Below are positions 1 to 7,302 of a DNA stretch of 36,057 nucleotides, piece after piece. Source of the stretch: Candidatus Thorarchaeota archaeon (lineage in GTDB: Archaea > Asgardarchaeota > Thorarchaeia > Thorarchaeales > Thorarchaeaceae). Location of the stretch: the NCBI GenBank assembly GCA_029858305.1, contig JAOUFI010000019.1:1-36057 (forward strand). The letters run 5' to 3'. The first letter of the stretch is position 1. The number at the start of each line of letters is the position of its first letter. Under the pieces are notes generated by a model. It was not told where the DNA came from. It searched no databases and worked only from the letters and a program-made list of their open reading frames with translations. The position numbers and the translations under genes were made by a program.

Positions 1-862
1 ATTGTCCGCATATAGTGTACGCGCCTCCTTCTCTGACCAATTCAATACCCTCAGGTATTGCTCGTGCACTTCCTGTAGCTTCATAGACAATGTCTGGTCC
101 ATGTCCACCGGCTATATCTTTCAGCTTCTGCTTCCGTTCATCCAAGGTAGTTTCTCCAATATTGAGAGTATGCGTGACTCCGAATTTCTTTGCTAGCTCA
201 AGACGGTTCTTGGCCTGATCAATCATTGTGACTGAGGAGGCACCACTGATGAGAGCTATAACAGCTATCATTAGACCTACTGGACCAGAGCCCTGAATTG
301 CTACATTCATTCCCCAAGTAAGGGGGCTCCTAAGTACAGTATGAACAGCAGTTGGCATCGCACAACCAACTGCACTGGCTCCATCAAAGCTGACATGATC
401 CGGAATCTTGATGATGTGTGTACCTGGTGAGAGATAGACATACTCACTATACCCACCGATGATATAGGGTGGTTTCTGAGAGTCCATTGTAATTCCATAT
501 ACAGTTCTATTAGTGCACTTGGTAGGCGCTTTAGCAACCAAGCAGTTCCAGCACTTGTAGCATGTATTGTACACATCATGGAATGTAACACGGTCTCCAA
601 TTTTCAATTCATTGCCATCCAGATCCTTGACTTTCTTACTGCCAAGTGATTCTATAGTTCCTACGACTTCATGACCAGGGATGAGAGGATATGGCACTCC
701 AGCCAATTTGCCATGCCACAAATGTACATCTGTCCCACAGACACCAGCATTGGCAACTTTCAGAAGCACTGCGCCTGAAGCGAGTTCGGGAATCTCAAAT
801 TCCTCTATTGACAGAGGAGCGCTTGGTTTAGGGACCACAGCAGCCCTGCTTGTTTTTGCCAT
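1..862 (-). CDS. Zinc-dependent alcohol/polyol dehydrogenase (MDR family), C-terminus cut off
   Basis: Reading leftward from an ATG at 862, 287 codons stay open to the window edge, so the C-terminus is missing. The protein is a medium-chain dehydrogenase. Near the N-terminus is C42-G-T-D, the catalytic zinc cysteine, followed by the G-H-E motif (H64, E65). Cysteines 101, 104, 107 and 116 have the CxxCxxCx8C spacing of the structural zinc lobe. A Rossmann motif GSGPVG lies at 191-196. The family oxidises alcohols, polyols or threonine with NAD(P); the substrate cannot be read here. A GGTGA-type ribosome site lies just before the ATG. It is divergent from the tusA-iscS-iscU operon. Annotation tools can miss it because it has no stop codon in the window. 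Confidence 0.93.
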   Translation of the reverse strand, partial: MAKTSRAAVVPKPSAPLSIEEFEIPELASGAVLLKVANAGVCGTDVHLWHGKLAGVPYPLIPGHEVVGTIESLGSKKVKDLDGNELKIGDRVTFHDVYNTCYKCWNCLVAKAPTKCTNRTVYGITMDSQKPPYIIGGYSEYVYLSPGTHIIKIPDHVSFDGASAVGCAMPTAVHTVLRSPLTWGMNVAIQGSGPVGLMIAVIALISGASSVTMIDQAKNRLELAKKFGVTHTLNIGETTLDERKQKLKDIAGGHGPDIVYEATGSARAIPEGIELVREGGAYTICGQ

Positions 863-956
863 CTTTTCACCAACTTCAGAGAGGTTTTGTCGGAAATAGA
901 AAACTCAGATAAAAAGAAGCTCAAATGACGTAAATCAGTTATTATCTATGAATAAT

Positions 957-966
957 CTTATAAGTT
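957..966 (+). promoter_or_regulatory. TATA-like box for the tusA-iscS-iscU operon
   Basis: CTTATAAGTT lies about 28-37 bases before the tusA start at 994. With normal archaeal TATA-to-start spacing, transcription would begin only a few bases before the ATG. This suits the absence of a clear ribosome-binding site and suggests a short-leader or leaderless mRNA. This is inference from spacing only. Confidence 0.45.
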
Positions 967-993
967 AAATTAACAATAGTTCATTCAATAGAG

Positions 994-1251
994 ATGGTGA
1001 AAGCCGTGACAGAAATGAAACCAGATGAAAGTCTGGATTGTGTGGGATTGTTTTGTCCTCAACCACTTTTCCAGACAAAACAAGCCATTGAAAGCATTGA
1101 ACCAGGTCAAATTCTTGAGATACTTGCAGATGATCCTGCGGCGGAGGAAGACATCAAAAGATTCTGCAAGAGAACAGGTCATGAATTCGTCAGTGCCAAA
1201 AATCTTCCAGACGGAGTTAAGAGAATCTTAGTGCGACGGAAGAAAGATTAA
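994..1251 (+). CDS. tusA: TusA/SirA-family sulfur carrier protein
   Basis: An 85-residue protein with the TusA fold pattern. The sulfur-accepting motif Cys-Pro-x-Pro sits at residues 21-24 (CPQP), after a short strand ending in D-x-x-G-L-F. The body follows the family order of helix, strand (ILEILADDPAAEEDIKRF) and C-terminal strand. TusA proteins accept persulfide sulfur from cysteine desulfurases and pass it to tRNA thiolation, molybdenum cofactor or other pathways. It is the first gene of a rightward run, 41 bases before the IscS-like gene. That partner lacks its PLP lysine, so the real sulfur donor is uncertain. A second ATG at 1015 would also keep the whole domain; the first is used because the TATA-like box fits it. 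Confidence 0.88.
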   Translation: MVKAVTEMKPDESLDCVGLFCPQPLFQTKQAIESIEPGQILEILADDPAAEEDIKRFCKRTGHEFVSAKNLPDGVKRILVRRKKD

Positions 1252-1292
1252 TCACGGACAGGTCAGAAATAACGGTTTAAGGTTGGGATCAT

Positions 1293-2456
1293 ATGAAACA
1301 GGTCTATCTTGATTACCAGAGCGCAAAACCAGTTGATCCCAGAGTCGTGGAGGGCATGAAACCATACTTCAGTGAAAAGTATGGAAATCCATCAGCTTTA
1401 CACTCAATTGGGGATGAAGGAACAGAGGCTCTTGAAGAGAGTAGAAAGACAATTGCTCGGTTCATAAATGCTGATGAAGATGAGATCATCTTCACTTCAG
1501 GAGCAACCGAAGCAATCAATTTAGGAATAATCGGATATGCCCTGAAAAATCAAAAGAAAGGTAACCACATAATCATCTCCGAGATTGAGCATATTTCAAT
1601 ACACAATATCGCAAAACATCTTGAGCGCTCTGGTTTCGAGATATCAAAAGTCCCGGTAGACCAATTCGGCCGTGTGAATCTGAGAAAACTTGAGCAGAGG
1701 ATTACGGACAAGACTATTCTAATCTCTGTAGGCTATGCAAGTAATGAGATAGGGACAATTCAACCTATCCGTGAGATTGGTAAACTGGCAGAAGAGAAAG
1801 GAGTTGCATTTCACTCAGATGCAGTAGCTGCAGAAGGTTTGCTGCCAATTGATGTCAAACGAGATGGCATTCACCTTATGGCACTTTCATCAAACGACAT
1901 CTATGGTCCAAAAGGAGTCGGTGTTCTCTATATGCGAAAGAAGTTCCGAGTCAACCCTCTCATTATTGGTGGAGGACAGGAACAGGGTTTAAGGTCAGGG
2001 AGTGAAGATGTCCCTGGTATAGTGGGTATGAGCCTAGCTGCTGAGTTAATGCAGAAGGAGATGCCAAAAGAGGTGAAACGATTCACTTCGTATCGCGATA
2101 GGATGATCAGACAAATTCTCGAGGAAATTCCTGATAGTCATCTCAATGGTCATCCAACAGAGCGACTTGCAAGTAATACGCATGTAAGATTCGATGGAAT
2201 TGAAGGAGAATCAATCCTCTTGTCTTTCAAAGATAGAGGCATAGCAATCTCAACGGGCTCAGCATGCACATCAAAGACTCTAGAGCCATCACACACATTG
2301 ATTGCAACCGGTCTCCTTCATGAGGAGGCGCATGGCTCTTTGCAAATCACAACTGGAAGATTCAATACAGATCAAGACATAGATAGCGTCCTTGAGTTCG
2401 TGCCAGAAATAGTGACACGACTTCGAGAGCTATCTCCAATTTACAAATCGAATTAG
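1293..2456 (+). CDS. IscS/NifS-like cysteine desulfurase homologue with Asp in place of the PLP lysine
   Basis: A 387-residue fold-type I aminotransferase-class protein of full IscS length. The cofactor-stacking histidine is kept (E-I-E-H100), and the mobile-loop cysteine is present in STGSACTSK (C325). At the Schiff-base position the usual S-A-H-K-I-Y-G-P-K-G reads S-S-N-D-I-Y-G-P-K-G, so lysine is replaced by D202 (codon GAC at 1896-1898). The usual pyridine-ring glutamine region reads HSDAVAAEG, with Ala for Gln. The same Asp substitution is known in Archaeoglobus fulgidus IscS, reported to lack desulfurase activity while its cysteine can still ligate the cluster on IscU. Here too it sits 12 bases before an IscU gene. 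I infer a scaffold or cluster-assembly partner rather than a normal desulfurase. Confidence 0.93.
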   Translation: MKQVYLDYQSAKPVDPRVVEGMKPYFSEKYGNPSALHSIGDEGTEALEESRKTIARFINADEDEIIFTSGATEAINLGIIGYALKNQKKGNHIIISEIEHISIHNIAKHLERSGFEISKVPVDQFGRVNLRKLEQRITDKTILISVGYASNEIGTIQPIREIGKLAEEKGVAFHSDAVAAEGLLPIDVKRDGIHLMALSSNDIYGPKGVGVLYMRKKFRVNPLIIGGGQEQGLRSGSEDVPGIVGMSLAAELMQKEMPKEVKRFTSYRDRMIRQILEEIPDSHLNGHPTERLASNTHVRFDGIEGESILLSFKDRGIAISTGSACTSKTLEPSHTLIATGLLHEEAHGSLQITTGRFNTDQDIDSVLEFVPEIVTRLRELSPIYKSN

Positions 2457-2468
2457 GAGATGAAATAA

Positions 2469-3248
2469 ATGAAATCAACAAAATACAGCGAAAAGGTTCT
2501 GGATCACTTCAGAAATCCTCGAAACGTCGGTACTCTTGAGGGAAACGATGTTGCTGTCGGAAAAGTAGGCAATCCCACATGTGGGGATATCATGGAGGTA
2601 TTCATCCGTATCGATGGAGATAAAATTACAGACGCAAAGTTCAGGACTTTTGGCTGTGGCTCAGCCATCGCAACAACAAGTATGACGACTGAGATGGTCA
2701 AGGGGATGACCTTGGATGAGGCAATGAAGCTGACTCGTCAGGATGTTGCTGAGGAACTAGATGGCCTACCGCCAATCAAAATGCACTGCTCAAACCTCGC
2801 AGCTGATGCTCTTCATGAGGCAATCAAGAGCTATAGAAAAGGTAGAGGAGAGGAAGTGGCAGATGATAAGGAAAAGGTGGAGGAAGAAGTTGAGTGTCTC
2901 GTTGGAAAAGATGAGTTCCTCGATAAAGGCGTCTACACAGGCGTTGATAATCTGCAGGATTTTGAAAATCGTAGAACTTTGATTCTTTATACAGGTGACA
3001 AGTCAGTCGAGAAGGCAATCGAGCTAACAGAGGTTACCGGACGTGTAATCCTTCTCACACCTGATGAGTCTCTTGTTCTTAGTCCAGAGCTAGCTGAGAA
3101 ACTTGCAGCCTCTACTGTAAAAGTACTATATGAGTCAAGACTCCTTGAGATACGCGGAGAGGTCGAGGTAGAGAAAGCGCTCATTCGAAATCTAGATGAA
3201 GATGAGGACTACGAACTCTTCGTTGACGCGGTTGTCATTATCGATTAG
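2469..3248 (+). CDS. iscU: IscU Fe-S scaffold fused to a degenerate thioredoxin-reductase-like NAD domain
   Basis: Residues 1-125 are a complete IscU/NifU N-terminal scaffold: C38 in GNPTCGD, D40, C63 in FGCGSA, and H106-C107 in KMHCSNLA. A charged linker (about 125-142) follows. Residues 144-259 can be aligned by eye with the NAD(P)-binding domain of thioredoxin reductase, from the E-F-L-x-K-G-V entry strand through R-V-I-L-L-T to the final L-x-V-D-x-V-x-I strand. The redox CxxC of that domain (SYCATCD in true reductases) is replaced by VYTGVD, and the Gly-rich loop is reduced to Y-T-G-D-K-S-V. The tail therefore looks non-catalytic. Ordinary IscU is about 125-155 residues, so the fusion doubles its size. 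It is the third gene of the tusA-iscS run. The alignment was done without software. Confidence 0.88.
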   Translation: MKSTKYSEKVLDHFRNPRNVGTLEGNDVAVGKVGNPTCGDIMEVFIRIDGDKITDAKFRTFGCGSAIATTSMTTEMVKGMTLDEAMKLTRQDVAEELDGLPPIKMHCSNLAADALHEAIKSYRKGRGEEVADDKEKVEEEVECLVGKDEFLDKGVYTGVDNLQDFENRRTLILYTGDKSVEKAIELTEVTGRVILLTPDESLVLSPELAEKLAASTVKVLYESRLLEIRGEVEVEKALIRNLDEDEDYELFVDAVVIID

Positions 3249-3295
3249 TTCAAGGCAGTAAGTACAAATCAGATACTTGCTGCAACTGAGGTGAC

Positions 3296-3757
3296 ATGAT
3301 AGAGATAAGACCTGCAAGAGAAGAGGATAGAAACCTCCTCAAAACCATGTATCTATCTGAAGTTGAAAACCATGATGACCGTGCAGTGGCATTCGCGGAA
3401 CGATTGATTGGCCATTTTAATACATTACTAGCACTGCACGACAATAAGTTGTGTGGAACACTCACCTGGGATACAAGAGGGGGGTATGATGATGGTGTTG
3501 TGGAGCTTGTAGCGCTTGGTGTTAACAACGAGTTCCGGCGACAGCGTATTGCTACTAAATTGGTTGAGAGAATGATTGAAGATGCTGCGCTTTTCTACTC
3601 TGAACGGAATTATACGCTTAGAGTCATAATCCTATTCATGGAAGGTGGAAACGAGAACGCAAGGAAGTTCTATTCTCAAATTGGATTCTCAGAGGTTGCG
3701 AGAATATCTAATTTATACCCTCATGATGATGGAGTGATCTGGACTCGATATCTCTAG
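3296..3757 (+). CDS. GNAT-family N-acetyltransferase
   Basis: A 153-residue single-domain protein opening with IEIRPAREEDRNLL, the usual first strand and helix of GNAT enzymes. The acetyl-CoA pyrophosphate loop is at about residues 80-90 (R-R-Q-R-I-A-T-K-L, the R/Q-x-x-G/A-x-G/A signature), after the strand VELVALGV. The C-terminal N-A-R-K-F-Y-S-Q-I-G-F-S motif completes the fold. The substrate is unknown. It starts 47 bases after iscU and may be co-transcribed. A GAGGTGA ribosome site at 3288-3294 ends only one base before the ATG, which is closer than usual, but no better start exists. Confidence 0.88.
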   Translation: MIEIRPAREEDRNLLKTMYLSEVENHDDRAVAFAERLIGHFNTLLALHDNKLCGTLTWDTRGGYDDGVVELVALGVNNEFRRQRIATKLVERMIEDAALFYSERNYTLRVIILFMEGGNENARKFYSQIGFSEVARISNLYPHDDGVIWTRYL

Positions 3758-3821
3758 AGTAATTTGTATTAACGACATAATAGAACCTTCAATAAACAAA
3801 TGAATTAGTGTGATTCTCATT

Positions 3822-4505
3822 ATGGAAAACGGAGGCGGCATTGGAACACTGCAGGAACGCTCGTTACACGCCGCAATAAAGAAAATGTATGCAGGACCAG
3901 AAACTCAGATGGAGGTTGCAATCGACGGCTATGTAGTAGATGTTGTCCGGGATGGTTTACTCATCGAAATCCAGACAAGAAATTTCACTGCAATCAAGGA
4001 TAAATTATTCACACTCATGAAGAATCACCGTATTAGACTTGTATACCCTATACCGTATGAGAAGTGGATTGTTCGTCAGAGTCCAGATGGAATAAACGAG
4101 ATAAGCAGGAGGCGTTCACCGAAACAGTTGGGAATTGCCAATGTTTTTGAAGAATTAGTGAGCATTCCAACTTTTCTTCGCCATAAGAACTTCTCTCTGG
4201 AGGTCATCCTAATTAGAGAAGAGGAGATCAGAATTCAGAATGGGAAGGGGAGCTGGAGAAGGAGAGGGTGGAGTAATAGTGATAGAAAACTTCTCGAAGT
4301 AATAGAAAGACACCTGTACAGTGAACCATCGGACTTCTTACATTTTATTCCAAATACACTGGAAAGACCGTTCACAACAAATGAACTTGCAGAGGTTTCA
4401 GATATACCTAAACGTATTGCTCAGAAGATGACATATTGTATGCGAAAGATGGGAATTCTAAAGATTGTTGGCAAAGACAGGAATGCATATCTCTATACCA
4501 CCTGA
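3822..4505 (+). CDS. Unknown protein: PD-(D/E)xK nuclease-like N-domain plus winged helix
   Basis: About 227 residues from the ATG at 3822; an in-frame GTG at 3810 would add four. With numbering from the GTG, the N-terminal third has an ordered set of acidic residues resembling a restriction-endonuclease-like fold: a helix with E16, a strand ending at D39, the strand VVDVV (D44), then L-I-E-I-Q-T (E53, Q55), like the ExK/ExQ half of PD-(D/E)xK sites. A strand LVYPIPYEKW follows. The C-terminal 60 residues (FTTNELAEVSDIPKRIAQKM and on) look like a winged helix. No family name is assigned. It precedes a small wHTH regulator on the same strand. It could be a DNA-binding regulator with an inactive nuclease fold. 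Confidence 0.65.
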   Translation: MENGGGIGTLQERSLHAAIKKMYAGPETQMEVAIDGYVVDVVRDGLLIEIQTRNFTAIKDKLFTLMKNHRIRLVYPIPYEKWIVRQSPDGINEISRRRSPKQLGIANVFEELVSIPTFLRHKNFSLEVILIREEEIRIQNGKGSWRRRGWSNSDRKLLEVIERHLYSEPSDFLHFIPNTLERPFTTNELAEVSDIPKRIAQKMTYCMRKMGILKIVGKDRNAYLYTT

Positions 4506-4634
4506 TAGAATATCAAATACTTTATTGGCAATGCTTATTATAACATAAATCGTAGTTATAGTAAGCGTCAGAAGTGGGCAAGTGGCGATTGAAATATAAT
4601 CTCCTTACTTGCACGCTGTGTACCGGTGATTAGA

Positions 4635-4919
4635 ATGAGTCTGCATATCAATCTCACAAAGAGTACGCTCATTGTGCTGGACGAATTGGCAAAGGATGGT
4701 CCAATGTGTCCTCAAGAGATTGCTAACAAGAGCGGACTAGCAATGAGAACGGTAACACTTGCTCTGAAGACTCTTCAGTCTGGTAATTTCTGTAGAAAGG
4801 TACCTAATCTTAGTGATATGAGAAAACCTCTCTATCACGCGGATATTGATAAGATTATGGAACTCCAGAGAAACCACGAGATTTGGCGAAGCCTGATCAA
4901 TCTTCGAGTCACAAGATGA
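4635..4919 (+). CDS. Small winged-helix (MarR/ArsR-like) DNA-binding protein
   Basis: A 94-residue protein that is almost entirely one winged helix-turn-helix. Helix 1 is STLIVLDELAKDG, the turn motif is C-P-Q-E-I-A-N-K-S-G-L, the recognition helix is M-R-T-V-T-L-A-L-K-T-L, and the wing is around FCRKVPNLSDMRKPLY. No ligand domain is present. The ATG at 4635 is preferred over the in-frame GTG at 4626 because GGTGATT at 4625-4631 is a strong archaeal ribosome site correctly placed for it. Its target is unknown; the neighbouring nuclease-like gene also ends in a winged helix. Confidence 0.82.
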   Translation: MSLHINLTKSTLIVLDELAKDGPMCPQEIANKSGLAMRTVTLALKTLQSGNFCRKVPNLSDMRKPLYHADIDKIMELQRNHEIWRSLINLRVTR

Positions 4920-4982
4920 AGTGGATCCAATCGTAAGAAGGGCACTTGGGCAATCGTTCCCTAGAGTTCGCCATCAATACAA

Positions 4983-5318
4983 TTATTCTGAGAAACAACC
5001 TTTGAGTACCGCGTGCATGACAGCTCCTCGCGCTACATCCATATCTGGTATGCCTGTCAATACTTCTTGACAGATTCTCATTGCAGGAAGACTTACTGGT
5101 GGTGGTACAGTACAACCATCATACTCAGCTGTGACATCAATCTTGCGAATAACATTAGTTGAAAGACCAAAATCAGAAATGACAGAATACATGATTTCAA
5201 GAGCAGCATCACATAGTATACAATGTTCACTGCTATAGAGAATAATGCAACTGCATCTACCACAGTCACATTTTTTCTGCTCAGCATAAGTCGAGATTGA
5301 TTCTGTTCTTATCATCAT
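4983..5318 (-). CDS. Thioredoxin-like small redoxin with N-terminal cysteine cluster
   Basis: A 111-residue protein. The core reads C-I-I-L-Y-S-S-E-H-C33-I-L-C36, a strand followed by a CxxC at the start of a helix as in thioredoxin/glutaredoxin folds, with the expected cis-proline at P78 (V-S-L-P). Unlike the two other redoxins in the window, it starts with an extra cysteine cluster (C17, C19, C22, C24; CDCGRCSC) that could bind a metal. More cysteines are at 69, 83 and 108. It is likely a cytosolic thiol-disulfide or metal-handling protein. It stands alone between the wHTH gene and the PLP enzyme. Confidence 0.75.
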   Translation of the reverse strand: MMIRTESISTYAEQKKCDCGRCSCIILYSSEHCILCDAALEIMYSVISDFGLSTNVIRKIDVTAEYDGCTVPPPVSLPAMRICQEVLTGIPDMDVARGAVMHAVLKGCFSE

Positions 5319-5526
5319 TTCTTATCAGTAGATAGATAACAAATCCTCAATATAACAGGTATCTGCAAATACTCCTCCTCCAGAATGCCTTAATTTGCCA
5401 TATTGCACCATTCTGTGAAGGGTCGCAAGGATAAGTTCATTCTTTTCATTCTCCACGACATCCCTATTGACTGGTCCCAACATTTAGCAAGACAGACGCC
5501 TTAACAAATGGCCACATATCTAGATA

Positions 5527-6711
5527 TTATGTATTCAATGAATCAAGAGCAGCCAGCAGATCTTTGAGCAAGTCAGTTGCATCCTCAATTCCGACAGAAA
5601 GCCGAACTGTAGAATCACAGATTCCCGCTTCACTAAGAATCTTTTCACCCAGACCATAATGTGTTGTGAGAACAGGAATACTAGCCAAGCTTTCGACACC
5701 GCCGAGTGATACAGCATTAAGGAAAATGTCTAATGAATCAACAAACTGACGAGTTCCTGCCAAATCAGAATCCAAGTCGAGTGATAACATTCCTCCAAAA
5801 CCATTCATCTGTCGTCTTGCAACTTGGTGATGGGGATGACTTGGCAGACCAGGATAATGAACCTGTTTGATTCGACTATCTTGAGAAAGTTTCTCAGCCA
5901 GATAAATTGCATTTGCATTATGCCGCTCCATTCTCACACTAAGCGTTTTAATTCCGCGGTCTAGAAGGAATGAGGCGAACGGATCCATTGTTCCTCCGAG
6001 AAGCTTTGCAGCACTCCGGACTCGCGCCATTAGTTCATTTGAACCAGATATGGTACCAGCAATGATATCGCTGTGACCTCCAAGATACTTGGTTGCACTG
6101 TGCATTACAAGATCCACACCGAATTCATGGGGGCGTTGATTAATTGGTGAACCAAATGTACTATCTATCATACTTATCGTTCCTACTGCAATAGCGGCAT
6201 CAGCTACTTGTTTCATATCAATAATCTTCAAGGTAGGATTCGTGGGGGTCTCAAAGAAACAAAGTTTGTACTTCTCTTGAGAATCTAGTAGTGCATCAGC
6301 TACTTCATCTGTATCAACATAATCTACGTGGATTCCATTCTGGGGAAGAATCTCATTAAAGAGATGAACTGTGCCACCATAAATTGAATCGCTTGATAGA
6401 ATCCGCTCACCACCCTTCACAAGACCCATTATAGCGGAAGAAATCGCAGCCATCCCAGATGCTACAACATGGGTGTCGTCTGTACCCTCGAGCGCACTGA
6501 TTTTTTCCTCAACACTTTTAGTGGTTGGATTACTCCACCTTGTGTATACATGGTTGCCAGATTTTCCTTGTACCGAGTCCAACATATGTTGCTGATTCTC
6601 GAAAACAAAAGTAGACGTCTGTACAATCGGTACCACTGCAGGTCCTGCTGTTTGCGAATGCGTTCCTTGGACGCAGAGAGTAGGAGGACTCCTCTTCTTC
6701 GGATTCAACAT
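5527..6711 (-). CDS. Cys/Met-metabolism PLP enzyme (cystathionine gamma-synthase/lyase or acylhomoserine sulfhydrylase type)
   Basis: A 394-residue trans-sulfuration-family enzyme. The PLP lysine is K208 in S-A-T-K-Y-L-G-G-H, the phosphate-binding Y-T-R-W-S-N-P-T motif (Y56, R58) belongs to the neighbouring subunit's site, and ET-P-T-N-P and D-S-T-F complete the cofactor pocket. The loop after Y111 reads Y-G-G-T; the cysteine found there in methionine gamma-lyases is absent, so a cystathionine or acylhomoserine enzyme is more likely. It makes or breaks C-S bonds between homoserine and cysteine compounds. The ATG at 6711 is used rather than the TTG at 6726 because GGAGTG lies just before it and a TATA-like box sits 21-30 bases upstream. 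No other methionine gene is adjacent. Confidence 0.92.
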   Translation of the reverse strand: MLNPKKRSPPTLCVQGTHSQTAGPAVVPIVQTSTFVFENQQHMLDSVQGKSGNHVYTRWSNPTTKSVEEKISALEGTDDTHVVASGMAAISSAIMGLVKGGERILSSDSIYGGTVHLFNEILPQNGIHVDYVDTDEVADALLDSQEKYKLCFFETPTNPTLKIIDMKQVADAAIAVGTISMIDSTFGSPINQRPHEFGVDLVMHSATKYLGGHSDIIAGTISGSNELMARVRSAAKLLGGTMDPFASFLLDRGIKTLSVRMERHNANAIYLAEKLSQDSRIKQVHYPGLPSHPHHQVARRQMNGFGGMLSLDLDSDLAGTRQFVDSLDIFLNAVSLGGVESLASIPVLTTHYGLGEKILSEAGICDSTVRLSVGIEDATDLLKDLLAALDSLNT

Positions 6712-6731
6712 TTTCACTCCAAACAATTTCT

Positions 6732-6741
6732 ATTTTATAAG
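6732..6741 (-). promoter_or_regulatory. TATA-like box upstream of the PLP enzyme
   Basis: On the minus strand CTTATAAAAT lies 21-30 bases before the ATG at 6711. This is the normal archaeal distance from TATA box to transcription start, so the leader would be very short. It supports the ATG at 6711 over the TTG at 6726. Confidence 0.45.
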
Positions 6742-6900
6742 ATGAATCATTGCATCTGAGGTTTATAGATGGATGCAAACAGGCACTCTCAAGAGATTTT
6801 TCCAATTGCCAACTTGATCTGAAGCTAGCCGTTCAATGTCCATTGTCTAGAATACATATCTATGAATTGATGATAGAAACAGCAAGTCGTAATTTTTCTG

Positions 6901-7116
6901 CTAAGGTTCTTCAGGAATGATTAAAGCTGCAATAAGATATGCAAGTAAGCCAGCACCATAAACGAGAGTAAATAGGACCCAGAGGATTCGGATGATTGTC
7001 GGATCTGTGTTGTAGTACTTGCCAATACCGCCGCAGATGCCAAAAAGAACCTTATTATCACGGGAGCGATATAACTTGCCACCACTGCCTCCAGATGCAA
7101 TTGGTATCTCTGCCAT
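6901..7116 (-). CDS. PspC-domain small membrane protein
   Basis: A 71-residue protein from the ATG at 7116. The central K-L-Y-R-S-R-D-N-K-V-L-F-G-I-C-G-G-I-G-K-Y-Y is the classic PspC entry motif, followed by a D-P-T-I-I-R-I-L-W segment and one membrane helix (VLFTLVYGAGLLAYLIAALII) ending in P-E-E-P. PspC proteins sense or protect membrane integrity in bacteria; the archaeal role is unclear. An upstream in-frame start at 7194 would add 26 non-family residues. The ATG at 7116 has a GTGGTGGT ribosome site and gives the normal PspC length. Confidence 0.88.
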   Translation of the reverse strand: MAEIPIASGGSGGKLYRSRDNKVLFGICGGIGKYYNTDPTIIRILWVLFTLVYGAGLLAYLIAALIIPEEP

Positions 7117-7302
7117 TTTACCACCACAAAGCCACACTGTTAAGGGGATATTAAACATTTGCAGTTGAAACGATTTATGCCATGATTTAGCCACCGTTCT
7201 TCATTAAAGCCAAATCCATGGTCTTGCCGCTCAATAAGCGGATTTATGGAAAGGATATGAGAACAGTAAGTGTTATACATAACATAAAGACAAGTAGCGA
7301 AA

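Noticed and set aside
307-600. 97-codon open frame on the minus strand
   Set aside because: It overlaps the clear zinc dehydrogenase in another frame, which has full family motifs.
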